From Pseudomonadota bacterium (GTDB lineage Bacteria; Pseudomonadota; Alphaproteobacteria; Rhizobiales; Rhizobiaceae), in assembly GCA_023435335.1 (NCBI GenBank), contig JAEYRU010000004.1, forward strand, positions 1 to 35,667: 35,667 nucleotides of DNA, read 5' to 3'. Position numbers and translations under genes: made by a program. The notes below the pieces were generated by a model. That model worked only from the letters and a program-made list of their open reading frames with translations. It had not been told where the DNA came from and searched no databases. How positions within the stretch are numbered: the stretch's first letter is position 1; the number at the start of each line of letters is the position of its first letter. Shown here piece after piece: positions 15,757-24,285 of this stretch.

Positions 15757-15781
15757 CAGTTGTTCACATTCCGTCATCGCC

Positions 15782-17374
15782 TCAGTTCGCCTGCCGTCGC
15801 AGAAAGGCGGGAATCTCGAGGTGATCGTCATCCTGTGCGGCACGCGGCTGCGGCGTCACCCGGCCCTGCTCGTCGAGCTGGCCGCGGCGCGGCGCGTAGA
15901 GCTGCGGATCCTGAAGCCGGCGCGGCTCCGCCTCGCGCAGCTTCGGCTCGCGCGGCTGCGCGGGTTGAAGCCTCGGTTCCTCCTCTCGCCGCGAGAGGCC
16001 GTTCGTCAGCCGCTTGAGCAGGCCCATCGGACCGCGCTCGTCGTTGTCGTCATGCACGGGCGGCGTCATCTCTGCGCGCGCCACGGGCGGGAAATCCTCT
16101 ACCCGGGGCATGCGCGGCGCGGCCTGCACCGGCGCCTGCGCCCGCGCGGGTTCCGGCGGAGCCTGGAACAGCCGGTTGTGAGGCCGGAACTCTTCTGCCG
16201 GCTGCGCGGGTTGCTCGCCGGGCAACGCCTCTGCGGCCCGGATCGCTTCGGCCACCGGATCCACATGCGCAGCGGTCGGGACAGGCGACGGCTGCACGGC
16301 AGCCGGCTGCGGGGCGGCGGCCTGCGGCCGGATCTCGACCGGGCGCTGCTGCACCGGCTTGGGCTGCGGCTGCCTGATCTGCACCGGCGCCGCGGCGATC
16401 TCGGCCGCCGTCTTGTCGATGCCGGTCGCCACCACGGAAACGCGGATCACACCCTCGAGGTCCTCGTCGAAGGTGGCTCCCAGGATGATGTTGGCCTCCT
16501 GATCGACTTCCTCGCGGATGCGGGTCGCCGCTTCGTCCACCTCGAAGAGCGTCATGTCGCGTCCGCCGGTGATCGAGATCAGCAGGCCCTTGGCGCCCTT
16601 CATCGAGGTCTCGTCGAGCAGCGGGTTGGCGATCGCAGCCTCGGCCGCGGCCATCGCACGACCGTCGCCAGAGGCCTCTCCAGTACCCATCATGGCCTTG
16701 CCCATCTCGCGCATGACCGAACGCACGTCGGCGAAGTCGAGGTTGATCAGGCCTTCCTTGACCATCAGGTCGGTGATGCAGGCGACGCCGGAATAGAGCA
16801 CCTGATCCGCCATCGCGAACGCGTCGGCGAAGGTGGTCTTGTCATTGGCGATACGGAACAGGTTCTGGTTCGGGATGACGATGAGCGTGTCGACGCTCTT
16901 CTGCAGTTCCTCGATGCCGAGGTCCGCCGTCCGCATGCGCCGCTGGCCCTCGAAATGGAAAGGCTTGGTGACCACCCCGACGGTCAGGATGCCCTTCTCG
17001 CGCGCGGCCCTGGCAACCACCGGCGCCGCGCCGGTGCCCGTGCCCCCGCCCATGCCGGCGGTGACGAAGCACATGTGCGTGTTCGTCAGGTGGTCCATGA
17101 TCTCGTCGATGCACTCCTCCGCCGCGGCCCGGCCGACCTCGGGCTGCGAACCGGCGCCCAGGCCTTCCGTCACGTGGGCGCCCAGCTGGATGAGCCGCTC
17201 CGCCTTCGACATGGTGAGCGCCTGCGCGTCGGTGTTGGCGACGACGAAGTCGACCCCCTTCAGCCCCGCGGAGATCATATTGTTGACGGCGTTGCCGCCG
17301 CCTCCGCCCACGCCGAAGACGGTGATCCGCGGCTTCAGCTCGGTAATGTCCGGCTTCTTCAGATTGATAGTCAT
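15782..17374 (-). CDS. ftsZ: Cell division GTPase FtsZ
   Basis: FtsZ polymerises into the Z-ring that scaffolds division. The 530-residue protein has the GTP-binding signature GGGTGTG (109-115) and the T7 catalytic loop NLDFAD (211-216). Its globular core ends near residue 320. A Pro/Gln/Arg-rich disordered linker of about 195 residues follows, then the conserved C-terminal peptide DDDHLEIPAFLRRQAN that binds membrane tethers such as FtsA. This long linker is typical of Rhizobiales; Escherichia coli has roughly 50 residues there. The start at 17374 is supported by a GGACGAGG site. A longer open frame up to 18181 overlaps ftsA and is not real. It lies 68 bp after ftsA. Confidence 0.98.
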   Translation of the reverse strand: MTINLKKPDITELKPRITVFGVGGGGGNAVNNMISAGLKGVDFVVANTDAQALTMSKAERLIQLGAHVTEGLGAGSQPEVGRAAAEECIDEIMDHLTNTHMCFVTAGMGGGTGTGAAPVVARAAREKGILTVGVVTKPFHFEGQRRMRTADLGIEELQKSVDTLIVIPNQNLFRIANDKTTFADAFAMADQVLYSGVACITDLMVKEGLINLDFADVRSVMREMGKAMMGTGEASGDGRAMAAAEAAIANPLLDETSMKGAKGLLISITGGRDMTLFEVDEAATRIREEVDQEANIILGATFDEDLEGVIRVSVVATGIDKTAAEIAAAPVQIRQPQPKPVQQRPVEIRPQAAAPQPAAVQPSPVPTAAHVDPVAEAIRAAEALPGEQPAQPAEEFRPHNRLFQAPPEPARAQAPVQAAPRMPRVEDFPPVARAEMTPPVHDDNDERGPMGLLKRLTNGLSRREEEPRLQPAQPREPKLREAEPRRLQDPQLYAPRRGQLDEQGRVTPQPRAAQDDDHLEIPAFLRRQAN

Positions 17375-17442
17375 GATCCTCGTCCTTTCCGCCTTTCCTG
17401 CCGCTTCGCCGCCGAAGCCGCCGTGGGGGCCATCCCCGTTAA

Positions 17443-18753
17443 TCAGAAACTGTCTTTCAACCACTGACCCATGCGGTGCAGCCGTCCGCCCGTGCCCGTG
17501 GCACGCGCGCGGAACGTCCTGCCCGCATGAAGACTCTCGAAACCCGCCACCTGCGGATAGATCATCAGGCCGACCGCGGTAGCGAACGCGGGGCCCTTCG
17601 CCGCTTCCGGCAGCCCAGACACGCCCAGGGGGCGGCCGATGCGCACGTTGCGGCCAAGGATACGGCGCGCTGCTTCCGGCAACCCGGTCAACTGGCTGGC
17701 GCCCCCCGTAAGGACGACGCGTTTCCCCACCACGCCTGCGAAACCCGACTGGTTCAGGCGGTCGCGCACCATCTCGAGCGTCTCCTCGATGCGCGCGCGG
17801 ATGATGCGGTTCATGACCGAGCGCGGGATCTGCGTCTGCTGGTCGGGGTCGTCGCCCGCGATCGGCTGTATGGTGACAACGTCGCGGTCGTCGACGCTGC
17901 CAGGCAGGGCCGATCCATGCATCACCTTCAGCCGCTCGGCGTGTTCCGCGCGCGTGGATAGGCCGCGCGCCAGGTCGCCGGTGACGTGCCCACCGCCGAC
18001 CGGGATCGCGTCTGCATGCAGGAACTTGCCGTTGGCGAAGACGGAGATTGTTGTGGTGCCGCCGCCGAAGTCGATGCAGGCCGCCCCCATCTCGGACTCG
18101 TCCTCCACGAGAGCGGAGAGGCCGCTGGCATAGGGCGTCGCCACCATACGCTCGACCGACAGATGGGCCCGGTTGATGCAAAGCTCGAGGTTGCGCAGCG
18201 GTGCGGCGTCACCGGTCACTACGTGCATGTCGACGCCCAGCGTCTCCCCGATCATGCCGCGCGGATCGCGGATTCCCTTCTCGGCGTCGAGCGAAAAACC
18301 CGTCGGCAGCGAATGAACCACCTGCCGCTCGGCCCGCAGCGCCTGCTTGGCGCCGGCAGCCAGCACCTGCTTGATGTCGGCCTCGTCCGCCTCATGCCCG
18401 CCGAGCCTGATCTGGGCGGAGAAGGTTTCGCTGCGGATGCGCCCCGCCGACAGGTTGACCATGAGCGATTCCACGGTCAGCCCGGCCATGCGTTCGGCCG
18501 CGTCCACCGCCAGGCGGACTGCCTGCTCGGCGCGGTCGAGGTCGATGATCACGCCCGACTTAACACCCTGCGATTTCTGGTGCCCTATCCCGAGCACCTG
18601 GATTTGGTGCGTGCGCCCCGGAAGCAGACGGCTGTCCTGGCGCGGCTGAAGCCGTCCGATGATGCAGCAAACCTTGTTCGAGCCGACGTCGAGCACCGTG
18701 ACTATGCCGGAGCGGCGGGCGCCGTTTTCCCTGCCTGCGCCAAGCCAGCTCAT
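17443..18753 (-). CDS. ftsA: Cell division protein FtsA
   Basis: FtsA is the actin-like ATPase that ties FtsZ filaments to the inner membrane and recruits later divisome proteins. The 436-residue chain shows the actin-fold phosphate-binding segments VLDVGSNKVCCIIG (about 19-32) and CIDFGGGTTTISVF, the adenosine-motif region VVLTGGASQLTG, and a C-terminal amphipathic membrane-targeting helix (GRLHRMGQWLKDSF). The ATG overlaps the ftsQ stop by four bases. An N-terminal extension of about 15 residues precedes the first strand, as often seen in Rhizobiales. Confidence 0.97.
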   Translation of the reverse strand: MSWLGAGRENGARRSGIVTVLDVGSNKVCCIIGRLQPRQDSRLLPGRTHQIQVLGIGHQKSQGVKSGVIIDLDRAEQAVRLAVDAAERMAGLTVESLMVNLSAGRIRSETFSAQIRLGGHEADEADIKQVLAAGAKQALRAERQVVHSLPTGFSLDAEKGIRDPRGMIGETLGVDMHVVTGDAAPLRNLELCINRAHLSVERMVATPYASGLSALVEDESEMGAACIDFGGGTTTISVFANGKFLHADAIPVGGGHVTGDLARGLSTRAEHAERLKVMHGSALPGSVDDRDVVTIQPIAGDDPDQQTQIPRSVMNRIIRARIEETLEMVRDRLNQSGFAGVVGKRVVLTGGASQLTGLPEAARRILGRNVRIGRPLGVSGLPEAAKGPAFATAVGLMIYPQVAGFESLHAGRTFRARATGTGGRLHRMGQWLKDSF

Positions 18754-19655
18754 GTGCTTCGCCCCGACTTGGCCTTGCCGAGACGCTCCTTAAGCGCAGC
18801 CTCGCGCGCCACCACGGCGTCGGGAGAGAGCTGGATGGAGATCCGGTCCGCGAGCCGCATGTCCACGGAAACGATGTCGGTCGACAGCAGGCCGTTCTCC
18901 TGGTCGAGGCGCACTAGCTCGGCGAGCGCGGCGTCCTCGCCGTGCTCGGGCAACCTGACAGTGATACCGCCGTCCAGCCGGAGGTCCCAGCGCCGGTCGG
19001 CGACACGCATGTAGCCGACCACGCGTCCGGACAAGCCACGCATCCGCGCGATCTTGTCGATGAAGGCCTCCGCCCGCTTCGGCGCGCCCATGCCCACGAC
19101 CAGCGGCAGGCTTGCGTGACGCGCCCCCGAAAGGGCCGTGATCGGACGCCCGTCCCGTTCGATGACGGTGAGCTCGCTTCCGTGCTGCCACACGGCGAAC
19201 GCCTGGCGCTCATCGATGATCACTTCGAGAGCCGCCGGATAGATCTTGCGCACCGTAACCGCTTCGACCCAGGGAAGCTCCGCGATCCGGTCGCGGGCCG
19301 CCTCGGCGTCGAAGCCGATGAGAGACGTGAACCCATCGAAGCCGAGAGCTCCGAGCACGTCGATCTCGGACGTCTCGCGATTGCCGGTGATGCGCACCGC
19401 GCTGACGGCGAACCCGGTGCGCGCGGTCACCGCCTGCACGATCGAGTGCACGTGCCCGCCAACGACCGCACCGTAGATGCCAGTGGAGCCCAGCAGCGCC
19501 AGTGCCATCGCCGCGCCGGCGAAACGCGGCACCTCGAAATCGGAATCGAACAGACGCGAAAGCGAGCGCGCGGGACGGCGCAGCAGACGCGGCAGCACGA
19601 GGCCGGCGCCGGCCGGCGCTGCGGATGCGCCCCTCTCCGACCTCATCGAGAACAC
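18750..19655 (-). CDS. ftsQ: Cell division protein FtsQ
   Basis: FtsQ is a bitopic divisome protein that recruits FtsL/FtsB and later factors. The roughly 301-residue product has a basic cytoplasmic N-terminus, one membrane helix (about 48-68), a POTRA domain (FAVSAVRITGNRETSEIDVLGAL...) and the FtsQ beta domain ending near residue 290. The start is uncertain: GTG at 19655 has an excellent GGAGG box seven bases upstream, ATG at 19646 makes an ATGA overlap with the ddl stop, and a TTG at 19676 is also open. I prefer the GTG. Its own stop overlaps the ftsA start. Confidence 0.93.
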   Translation of the reverse strand: MFSMRSERGASAAPAGAGLVLPRLLRRPARSLSRLFDSDFEVPRFAGAAMALALLGSTGIYGAVVGGHVHSIVQAVTARTGFAVSAVRITGNRETSEIDVLGALGFDGFTSLIGFDAEAARDRIAELPWVEAVTVRKIYPAALEVIIDERQAFAVWQHGSELTVIERDGRPITALSGARHASLPLVVGMGAPKRAEAFIDKIARMRGLSGRVVGYMRVADRRWDLRLDGGITVRLPEHGEDAALAELVRLDQENGLLSTDIVSVDMRLADRISIQLSPDAVVAREAALKERLGKAKSGRST

Positions 19656-20569
19656 GAAGCGTCCTCCACCATCCAACTCACCAGCTCACCGAATGTATGC
19701 CCCGCATGCAGGGCGAGTTCGGGCACGAGCGACGTGGGCGTCATTCCGGGCTGGGTGTTGACTTCCAGCCAGACAATCTCGCCCTCGGGCGAATAACTGT
19801 CGTCGTAGCGGAAGTCCGATCTGGAGACGCCCCGGCAGCCGATCGCTTGATGTGCCTTGAGCGCGAGTGTCTGTATATTTTGGTAAATTTTTAGTGAAAG
19901 TTTAGCCGGACACTCGTGCTTTGAGCCGCCAGCGGCATATTTCGCATCGAAATCGTAGAACGCGGTTCCGGTCGGAATGATCTCCGTCACGCCGAGCGCG
20001 ACGTCGCCCATGACGGCACAGGTCAGCTCACGGCCCGGGATGAAGCGCTCGACCATCACGATGTCGCCGTAGCGCCACTCCGGCGAACCGATCATCTGCG
20101 GCGGATGCGACTGGTCCTCGCGCACGATGACGACGCCGAAGCTTGAGCCTTCCTTGACCGGCTTGACCACATAGGGGGTCTCCATCGGATGCCGGTTGCC
20201 GATGTCGAAGCGGCTCATGACCTTCGATTCGGCGACCGGAATGCCGGCCGCCTTCGCGATCGTCTTGGCGCGCTCCTTGTCCATGGCAAGGGCGGAGGCG
20301 AGCACGCCCGAATGGGTATAGGGAATCTGCAGGTATTCAAGGATGCCCTGAATGGTGCCGTCCTCGCCGAAGGGGCCGTGCAGCGCATTGAAGGCCACGT
20401 CCGGCCGGAGTTCAGCGAGCTTCGCGGCGATGTTGCGGTCCACGTCCACACGACTGACTTGATAACCGGCCGCCTCGAGAGCGTCGGCGCAGGGCACGCC
20501 CGACCACAGGCTCACCTGGCGTTCCGAGGAAAACCCGCCATAGAGCACTGCCACATGCTTTTTCGCCAT
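19643..20569 (-). CDS. ddl: D-alanine--D-alanine ligase
   Basis: Ddl joins two D-alanines for the peptidoglycan stem peptide using ATP. The 308-residue protein has the ATP-grasp layout: VLYGGFSSERQVSLWSG (N-terminal Glu-Ser loop), HGPFGEDGTIQG, the ATP-binding PYVVKPVKEGSSFGV, and the metal-binding EVNTQPGMTPTSLVPE near the end. All motifs are intact. The start at 20569 (MAKKHVAVLYGG) fits the family. A patch at about 19871-19911 is strikingly AT-rich with rare codons inside an otherwise GC-rich gene (see findings). Upstream is a 220-bp gap packed with GANTC sites; downstream it runs into ftsQ with overlap. Confidence 0.96.
   Translation of the reverse strand: MAKKHVAVLYGGFSSERQVSLWSGVPCADALEAAGYQVSRVDVDRNIAAKLAELRPDVAFNALHGPFGEDGTIQGILEYLQIPYTHSGVLASALAMDKERAKTIAKAAGIPVAESKVMSRFDIGNRHPMETPYVVKPVKEGSSFGVVIVREDQSHPPQMIGSPEWRYGDIVMVERFIPGRELTCAVMGDVALGVTEIIPTGTAFYDFDAKYAAGGSKHECPAKLSLKIYQNIQTLALKAHQAIGCRGVSRSDFRYDDSYSPEGEIVWLEVNTQPGMTPTSLVPELALHAGHTFGELVSWMVEDASCSR
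19890..19904. promoter_or_regulatory. CtrA-like site in an AT-rich island inside ddl
   Basis: TTTA-N7-TTTA (19890-19893 and 19901-19904) matches six of eight positions of the CtrA consensus TTAA-N7-TTAA. It sits in a stretch (19871-19905) with only 8 G/C in 35 bases, about 235 bp upstream of ftsQ. On the minus strand TTTCAC and TATACA are separated by 17 bases there, a possible internal promoter for ftsQAZ. Confidence 0.35.
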
Positions 20570-20620
20570 GCCCTGATAATCCCTCTCCACAGGGGCCAGC
20601 CTGGGCAGCGCATCAGGTTA

Positions 20621-20764
20621 GAGTCGACTCCCCCGGCGGAACGACCGCCAGGTTGGGAACGCGTGACCGACTCAAATCAGAAAACGCCGCTACCCCAAAG
20701 AATCAGAGAGTTGATTCCGTGGCAAGCCTTCAGGATTCAACGAGATTCATTTTATCGCAGAATC
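20621..20764. promoter_or_regulatory. Cluster of eight GANTC (CcrM) sites upstream of ddl
   Basis: GANTC occurs at 20621, 20626, 20669, 20700, 20713, 20734, 20744 and 20760 within the murB-ddl gap (20570-20789). By chance one site per 256 bp is expected, so about 0.6 in this span. GANTC is the target of CcrM, the cell-cycle DNA methyltransferase of alphaproteobacteria, and methylated sites recruit GcrA to promoters. A candidate -10 (TAAAAT, minus strand, 20754 to 20749) lies between two of the sites. The first two sites form the palindrome GAGTCGACTC. Confidence 0.6.
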
Positions 20765-20789
20765 GAAGCCCGCGGCAGTTTGCGGCAAG

Positions 20790-21755
20790 CTAGAGCAACT
20801 GCCCAAGGAACTCCTGCACCTCGTGCCCGGGCTTGAACCGCCCTACCCGCTTGATCTCCCATTGCAGGCGGATGCCGGAATGCTCGAGCACGCGAGCCCT
20901 CACCGTCTCGCCGAGGTACTCCAGGTCATAGCCGGTGGCCGCGCCGGTGTTGATCATGAAGTTGCAGTGCATGGGCGACATCTGCGCGCCGCCGATCATC
21001 AGCCCACGGCAGCCAGCCTTGTCGATCTCCTTCCAGGCGGATGTCCCTTCCGGATTTTTGAAGGTGGAGCCGCCGGTCTTCTCGCGGATCGGCTGCACCG
21101 TCTCGCGGTGGTGCTGAACCTCGTCCATCGCCGCCTGGATGGCCGCGCGGTCCTCCGCGAAACCTTCGAACACAGCCGCAGTGAAGATCAGGTCGGCGGG
21201 CGCCGAGGAGTGCCGATAGGAATAGCCCATATCCGCGTTGGAAAGCACGTGCCGCTCGCCCTTGCGATCCATGGCATGGACCTCGATCACACGTTCGCGC
21301 GTCTCCACGCCGTTCGCGCCGGCGTTCATGCGCAGCGCCCCGCCGATCGCACCAGGGATGCCGTGGTAGAAGTGGAACCCGCCGATGCCGGCCTCCAGCG
21401 CCACCGCGGCGACCCGCTTGTCGGGGACGGCCGCGCCGGCACGCAGGCGCGTGCCGGTAACCTGGGAAACATCGCCGAAGCCCTTCGCTGACAGGCGCAC
21501 GACGAAACCGGGGATGCCACCCTCGCGGACGAGCAGGTTGGAACCGATACCAACCACCGACACCGGGATGTCGGCCGGTACCGCCTTGAGAAAGGCAGCC
21601 AGATCGTCCTCGTCGGCAGGCTGAAACAGCACCTCGGCCGGGCCGCCGGCGCGGAACCAGGTGACCTTGTCCATGCCCGCATCCGGCGTGAAACGGCCGC
21701 GGAGACCAGCAAGCGGTCCTGCCAGCCGCTCGAGCAGCGCCGCGCCGTCGATCAT
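20790..21755 (-). CDS. murB: UDP-N-acetylenolpyruvoylglucosamine reductase
   Basis: MurB reduces UDP-GlcNAc-enolpyruvate to UDP-MurNAc with NADPH and FAD. The 321-residue protein has the FAD-binding segments NLLVREGGIPGFVVRL and HGIPGAIGGALRMNAGANG, the catalytic Ser region TGGSTFKNP, and a C-terminal Glu (YLGETVRARVLEHSGIRL). The sequence looks like the shorter type II form, but this was judged by eye. The ATG at 21755 overlaps the murC stop (ATGA). It is the last gene of the first dcw block before the 220-bp gap; no terminator is obvious after it. Confidence 0.96.
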   Translation of the reverse strand: MIDGAALLERLAGPLAGLRGRFTPDAGMDKVTWFRAGGPAEVLFQPADEDDLAAFLKAVPADIPVSVVGIGSNLLVREGGIPGFVVRLSAKGFGDVSQVTGTRLRAGAAVPDKRVAAVALEAGIGGFHFYHGIPGAIGGALRMNAGANGVETRERVIEVHAMDRKGERHVLSNADMGYSYRHSSAPADLIFTAAVFEGFAEDRAAIQAAMDEVQHHRETVQPIREKTGGSTFKNPEGTSAWKEIDKAGCRGLMIGGAQMSPMHCNFMINTGAATGYDLEYLGETVRARVLEHSGIRLQWEIKRVGRFKPGHEVQEFLGQLL

Positions 21756-23164
21756 GCGGCGGCCCCCATCGTGGAAAGCTCGCCGGGCAACGCATATGCC
21801 CACTGCGTGATACTGCCGGCTCCGAGGAAGACGACGAAGTCCCCGCTGCGCGCCAGCGCGCGGACCGCCGGCGCCACCGCCTCGGATCCCGAAATGGCGC
21901 GCGCATCGCGGTGTCCGCCAGCCCGTATGCGCGTGACCAGCGTCTCCGAGGTGATCCCCTCGATCGGGTCTTCGCCCGCGGCGTAGACAGGCGCCACCAT
22001 CACGGTGTCGGCGTCGTTGAAGCAGGCTGCGAAGTCGTCGAAGAGATCGCGCAGCCGCGTGAAACGGTGCGGCTGGGCGATCGCGATCACTCGGCCGGAG
22101 CAGGACTCGCGCGCTGCCTTGAGCACCGCCTTGATCTCGACCGGATGGTGGCCGTAGTCGTCGTAGACCTTCACACCGTTCCACTCGCCCGTCAGCGTGA
22201 AGCGGCGCTTGACGCCCCCGAAGGAGGACAGTCCCTTGCGGATGGCATCGGCAGACAGGCCGAGTTCGTTTGCCACGGCAATGGCAGCTGTCGCGTTGGA
22301 AACGTTGTGCCGCCCCGGCATGGGCAGCGTAAGCCCGTCGATGCGCCTGGTGTCGCCGCTCTTGCGGCTGCGGATCACGACATTGAAATGCGCCGCGCCG
22401 TTCTCCATGCGCACATTCTCGAACCGAACGTCCGCCTGCGGGTTCTCGCCATAAGTGACGACGCGCCTGTCGTCGATGCGCGAGACCAGCGCCTGCACCT
22501 CCGGATGGTCGATGCACATCACGCCGAACCCGTAGAAGGGCACGTTCTCCACGAACTGCCGGAACGCTTCGCGCACCGCATCGAACGAGCCGTAGTGGTC
22601 GAGATGCTCCGGATCGATGTTCGTCACGACGGCAATGTCGGCCGGCAGTTTCAGGAAAGTGCCGTCGCTCTCGTCAGCCTCCACGACCATCCATTCGCCG
22701 TCACCCATGCGCGCGTTGGTGCCGTATGCGTTGATGATGCCGCCGTTGATGACGGTCGGGTCGAGCCCACCAGCGTCGAGCAGCGTCGCCACCATCGACG
22801 TCGTGGTGGTCTTGCCGTGCGTACCGCCGATCGCCACCGCCTGGCGGAAGCGCATGAGTTCGGCGAGCATCTCGGCGCGGCGCACGATCGGCAGCAGCTT
22901 CTCCCTCGCCGCGACGACTTCCGGATTGTCCTTCTTGATCGCGGTCGACACCACCACCACCTCGGCGGCACCCAGGTTCTCGGCGCGGTGCCCCACGAAG
23001 CAGTCGATGCCTTCGGCGCGCAAGCGTTGGACATTGGCGTTCTCGGCCTGGTCGGAGCCTTGCACCTTGTAGCCGAGATTGTGCAGCACCTCGGCGATGC
23101 CGCTCATGCCGATGCCGCCGATCCCGATGAAATGCACGACGCCGATGGTCTGCGGCAGTCTCAT
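21752..23164 (-). CDS. murC: UDP-N-acetylmuramate--L-alanine ligase
   Basis: MurC adds L-alanine to UDP-MurNAc, the first of the ATP-dependent Mur ligase steps. The 470-residue protein starts with a Rossmann-like domain (HFIGIGGIGMSGIAEVL), has the ATP-binding loop GTHGKTT (114-120), a central domain with VVEADESDGTFLKL and the NIDPEHLDHY motif, and a C-terminal domain with YDDYGHHPVEI, the usual MurC signature. Length and motifs are normal. It overlaps murG upstream and murB downstream by four bases each. Confidence 0.97.
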   Translation of the reverse strand: MRLPQTIGVVHFIGIGGIGMSGIAEVLHNLGYKVQGSDQAENANVQRLRAEGIDCFVGHRAENLGAAEVVVVSTAIKKDNPEVVAAREKLLPIVRRAEMLAELMRFRQAVAIGGTHGKTTTTSMVATLLDAGGLDPTVINGGIINAYGTNARMGDGEWMVVEADESDGTFLKLPADIAVVTNIDPEHLDHYGSFDAVREAFRQFVENVPFYGFGVMCIDHPEVQALVSRIDDRRVVTYGENPQADVRFENVRMENGAAHFNVVIRSRKSGDTRRIDGLTLPMPGRHNVSNATAAIAVANELGLSADAIRKGLSSFGGVKRRFTLTGEWNGVKVYDDYGHHPVEIKAVLKAARESCSGRVIAIAQPHRFTRLRDLFDDFAACFNDADTVMVAPVYAAGEDPIEGITSETLVTRIRAGGHRDARAISGSEAVAPAVRALARSGDFVVFLGAGSITQWAYALPGELSTMGAAA

Positions 23165-24285
23165 GGCCGCACCCCCTTCTTGTATTCTTTGACAGACGTA
23201 CCCGACGCAATAGCCTCAACCAGATCGGCAAGCAACGCCGTCGCCTCCGGCTTTCCGGCCGACCGGGCCGCCTGCGCCTTGCCCGCGAGCCCCTTCGGAT
23301 CGTCCATCGCCGCACCGATCAGACCCGCCAGGACCGCCGGGGTGAGCGTGCTCTGCGGACGCACCTCGGCGCCACCGGTTGCCGCGAGCGCGGCCGCGTT
23401 GGCGGCCTGGTCGTGGTCGAGCGCATGCGGATAGGGCACGAAGATCGCCGGGCGCCCGATCGCCGCGACTTCGGAAACTGTCGAGGCGCCGGAGCGCGAG
23501 ATGATCAGATGCGTCCCGGCCATGCGCCGCGCCAAATCCGTGAAGAACGGGGAAACCTCCGCCTCGACCCCCAACGCGTTGTAGGAAGCGCGCACCTGCG
23601 CTTCATCCTCGGGCCGCGCCTGCTGCGTGACCCTGAGCCGCGCCCGTTGCGGTTCGGACAGTTTGGCGACGGCGGCAGGCAGCGATTGCGAGAAGAACTG
23701 CGCGCCCTGGCTGCCGCCGAATACCAGCAGCCTGAATTCCCCGCCCGCTTCCGGCGCGGCATAGGCCGTCGCGGAAGCGTCGCTGACCGCCGGCCGCACC
23801 GGATTCCCGGTGACGACGATCTTCTCCGCGAACGCGCCGTCGGCCGCAAGGAAGCCGCCGGCTATCGCGTCCACCCGCGCGGCCAACGCCTTGTTGGCAC
23901 GACCCATCACCGCATTCTGCTCGTGGACGACCGTCGGCACCCCGCGTCGGGTGGCAGCGAACAGCGGCGGCAACGTTGGATACCCGCCAAAACCTACCAC
24001 CGCCTTCGGCCGCAGCCGCTGGATGAGGGCGGAAGACTGCCTGAACCCCCGCCATATCGCCAAGGCGGCACGGGCGAAGGCGAAGGGATTCCTGTCACCG
24101 AACGTGGCCGACGACACCGCATGGATGTGGCGCGCCGGGAATTTTCCGGCATAACGCTCGGCCCTGCTGTCGGTAACCAGGTCGACCGTCCAGCCGCGCC
24201 GGGAGAGCTCGTGCGCCAGCGCCTCCGCCGGGAAGAGATGGCCGCCGGTACCGCCGGCGGCAAGCAGTATCGTTCCGCGTTCCAT
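23161..24285 (-). CDS. murG: Lipid II synthase (UDP-GlcNAc transferase)
   Basis: MurG is a GT-B glycosyltransferase on the inner face of the membrane that adds GlcNAc to lipid I, giving lipid II. The 374-residue protein has the glycine-rich loop LLAAGGTGGHLFPAEALA (7-24), GFGGYPTLPP, HEQNAVMGRANK, the second-domain loop GGSQGAQFFSQ, and the UDP-GlcNAc-binding stretch SRSGASTVSEVAAIGRPAIF followed by YPHALDHDQAANA. The ATG directly follows the ftsW TAG stop with no gap, and the gene overlaps murC by four bases. Confidence 0.97.
   Translation of the reverse strand: MERGTILLAAGGTGGHLFPAEALAHELSRRGWTVDLVTDSRAERYAGKFPARHIHAVSSATFGDRNPFAFARAALAIWRGFRQSSALIQRLRPKAVVGFGGYPTLPPLFAATRRGVPTVVHEQNAVMGRANKALAARVDAIAGGFLAADGAFAEKIVVTGNPVRPAVSDASATAYAAPEAGGEFRLLVFGGSQGAQFFSQSLPAAVAKLSEPQRARLRVTQQARPEDEAQVRASYNALGVEAEVSPFFTDLARRMAGTHLIISRSGASTVSEVAAIGRPAIFVPYPHALDHDQAANAAALAATGGAEVRPQSTLTPAVLAGLIGAAMDDPKGLAGKAQAARSAGKPEATALLADLVEAIASGTSVKEYKKGVRP

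Noticed and set aside
15821..17467. 548-codon forward frame opposite ftsZ
   Set aside because: Antisense shadow; Arg/His-rich and without a family pattern.
15782..18181. 799-codon reverse frame reading through ftsZ into ftsA
   Set aside because: Only the part from the ATG at 17374 is FtsZ; the rest is an out-of-frame reading of ftsA.
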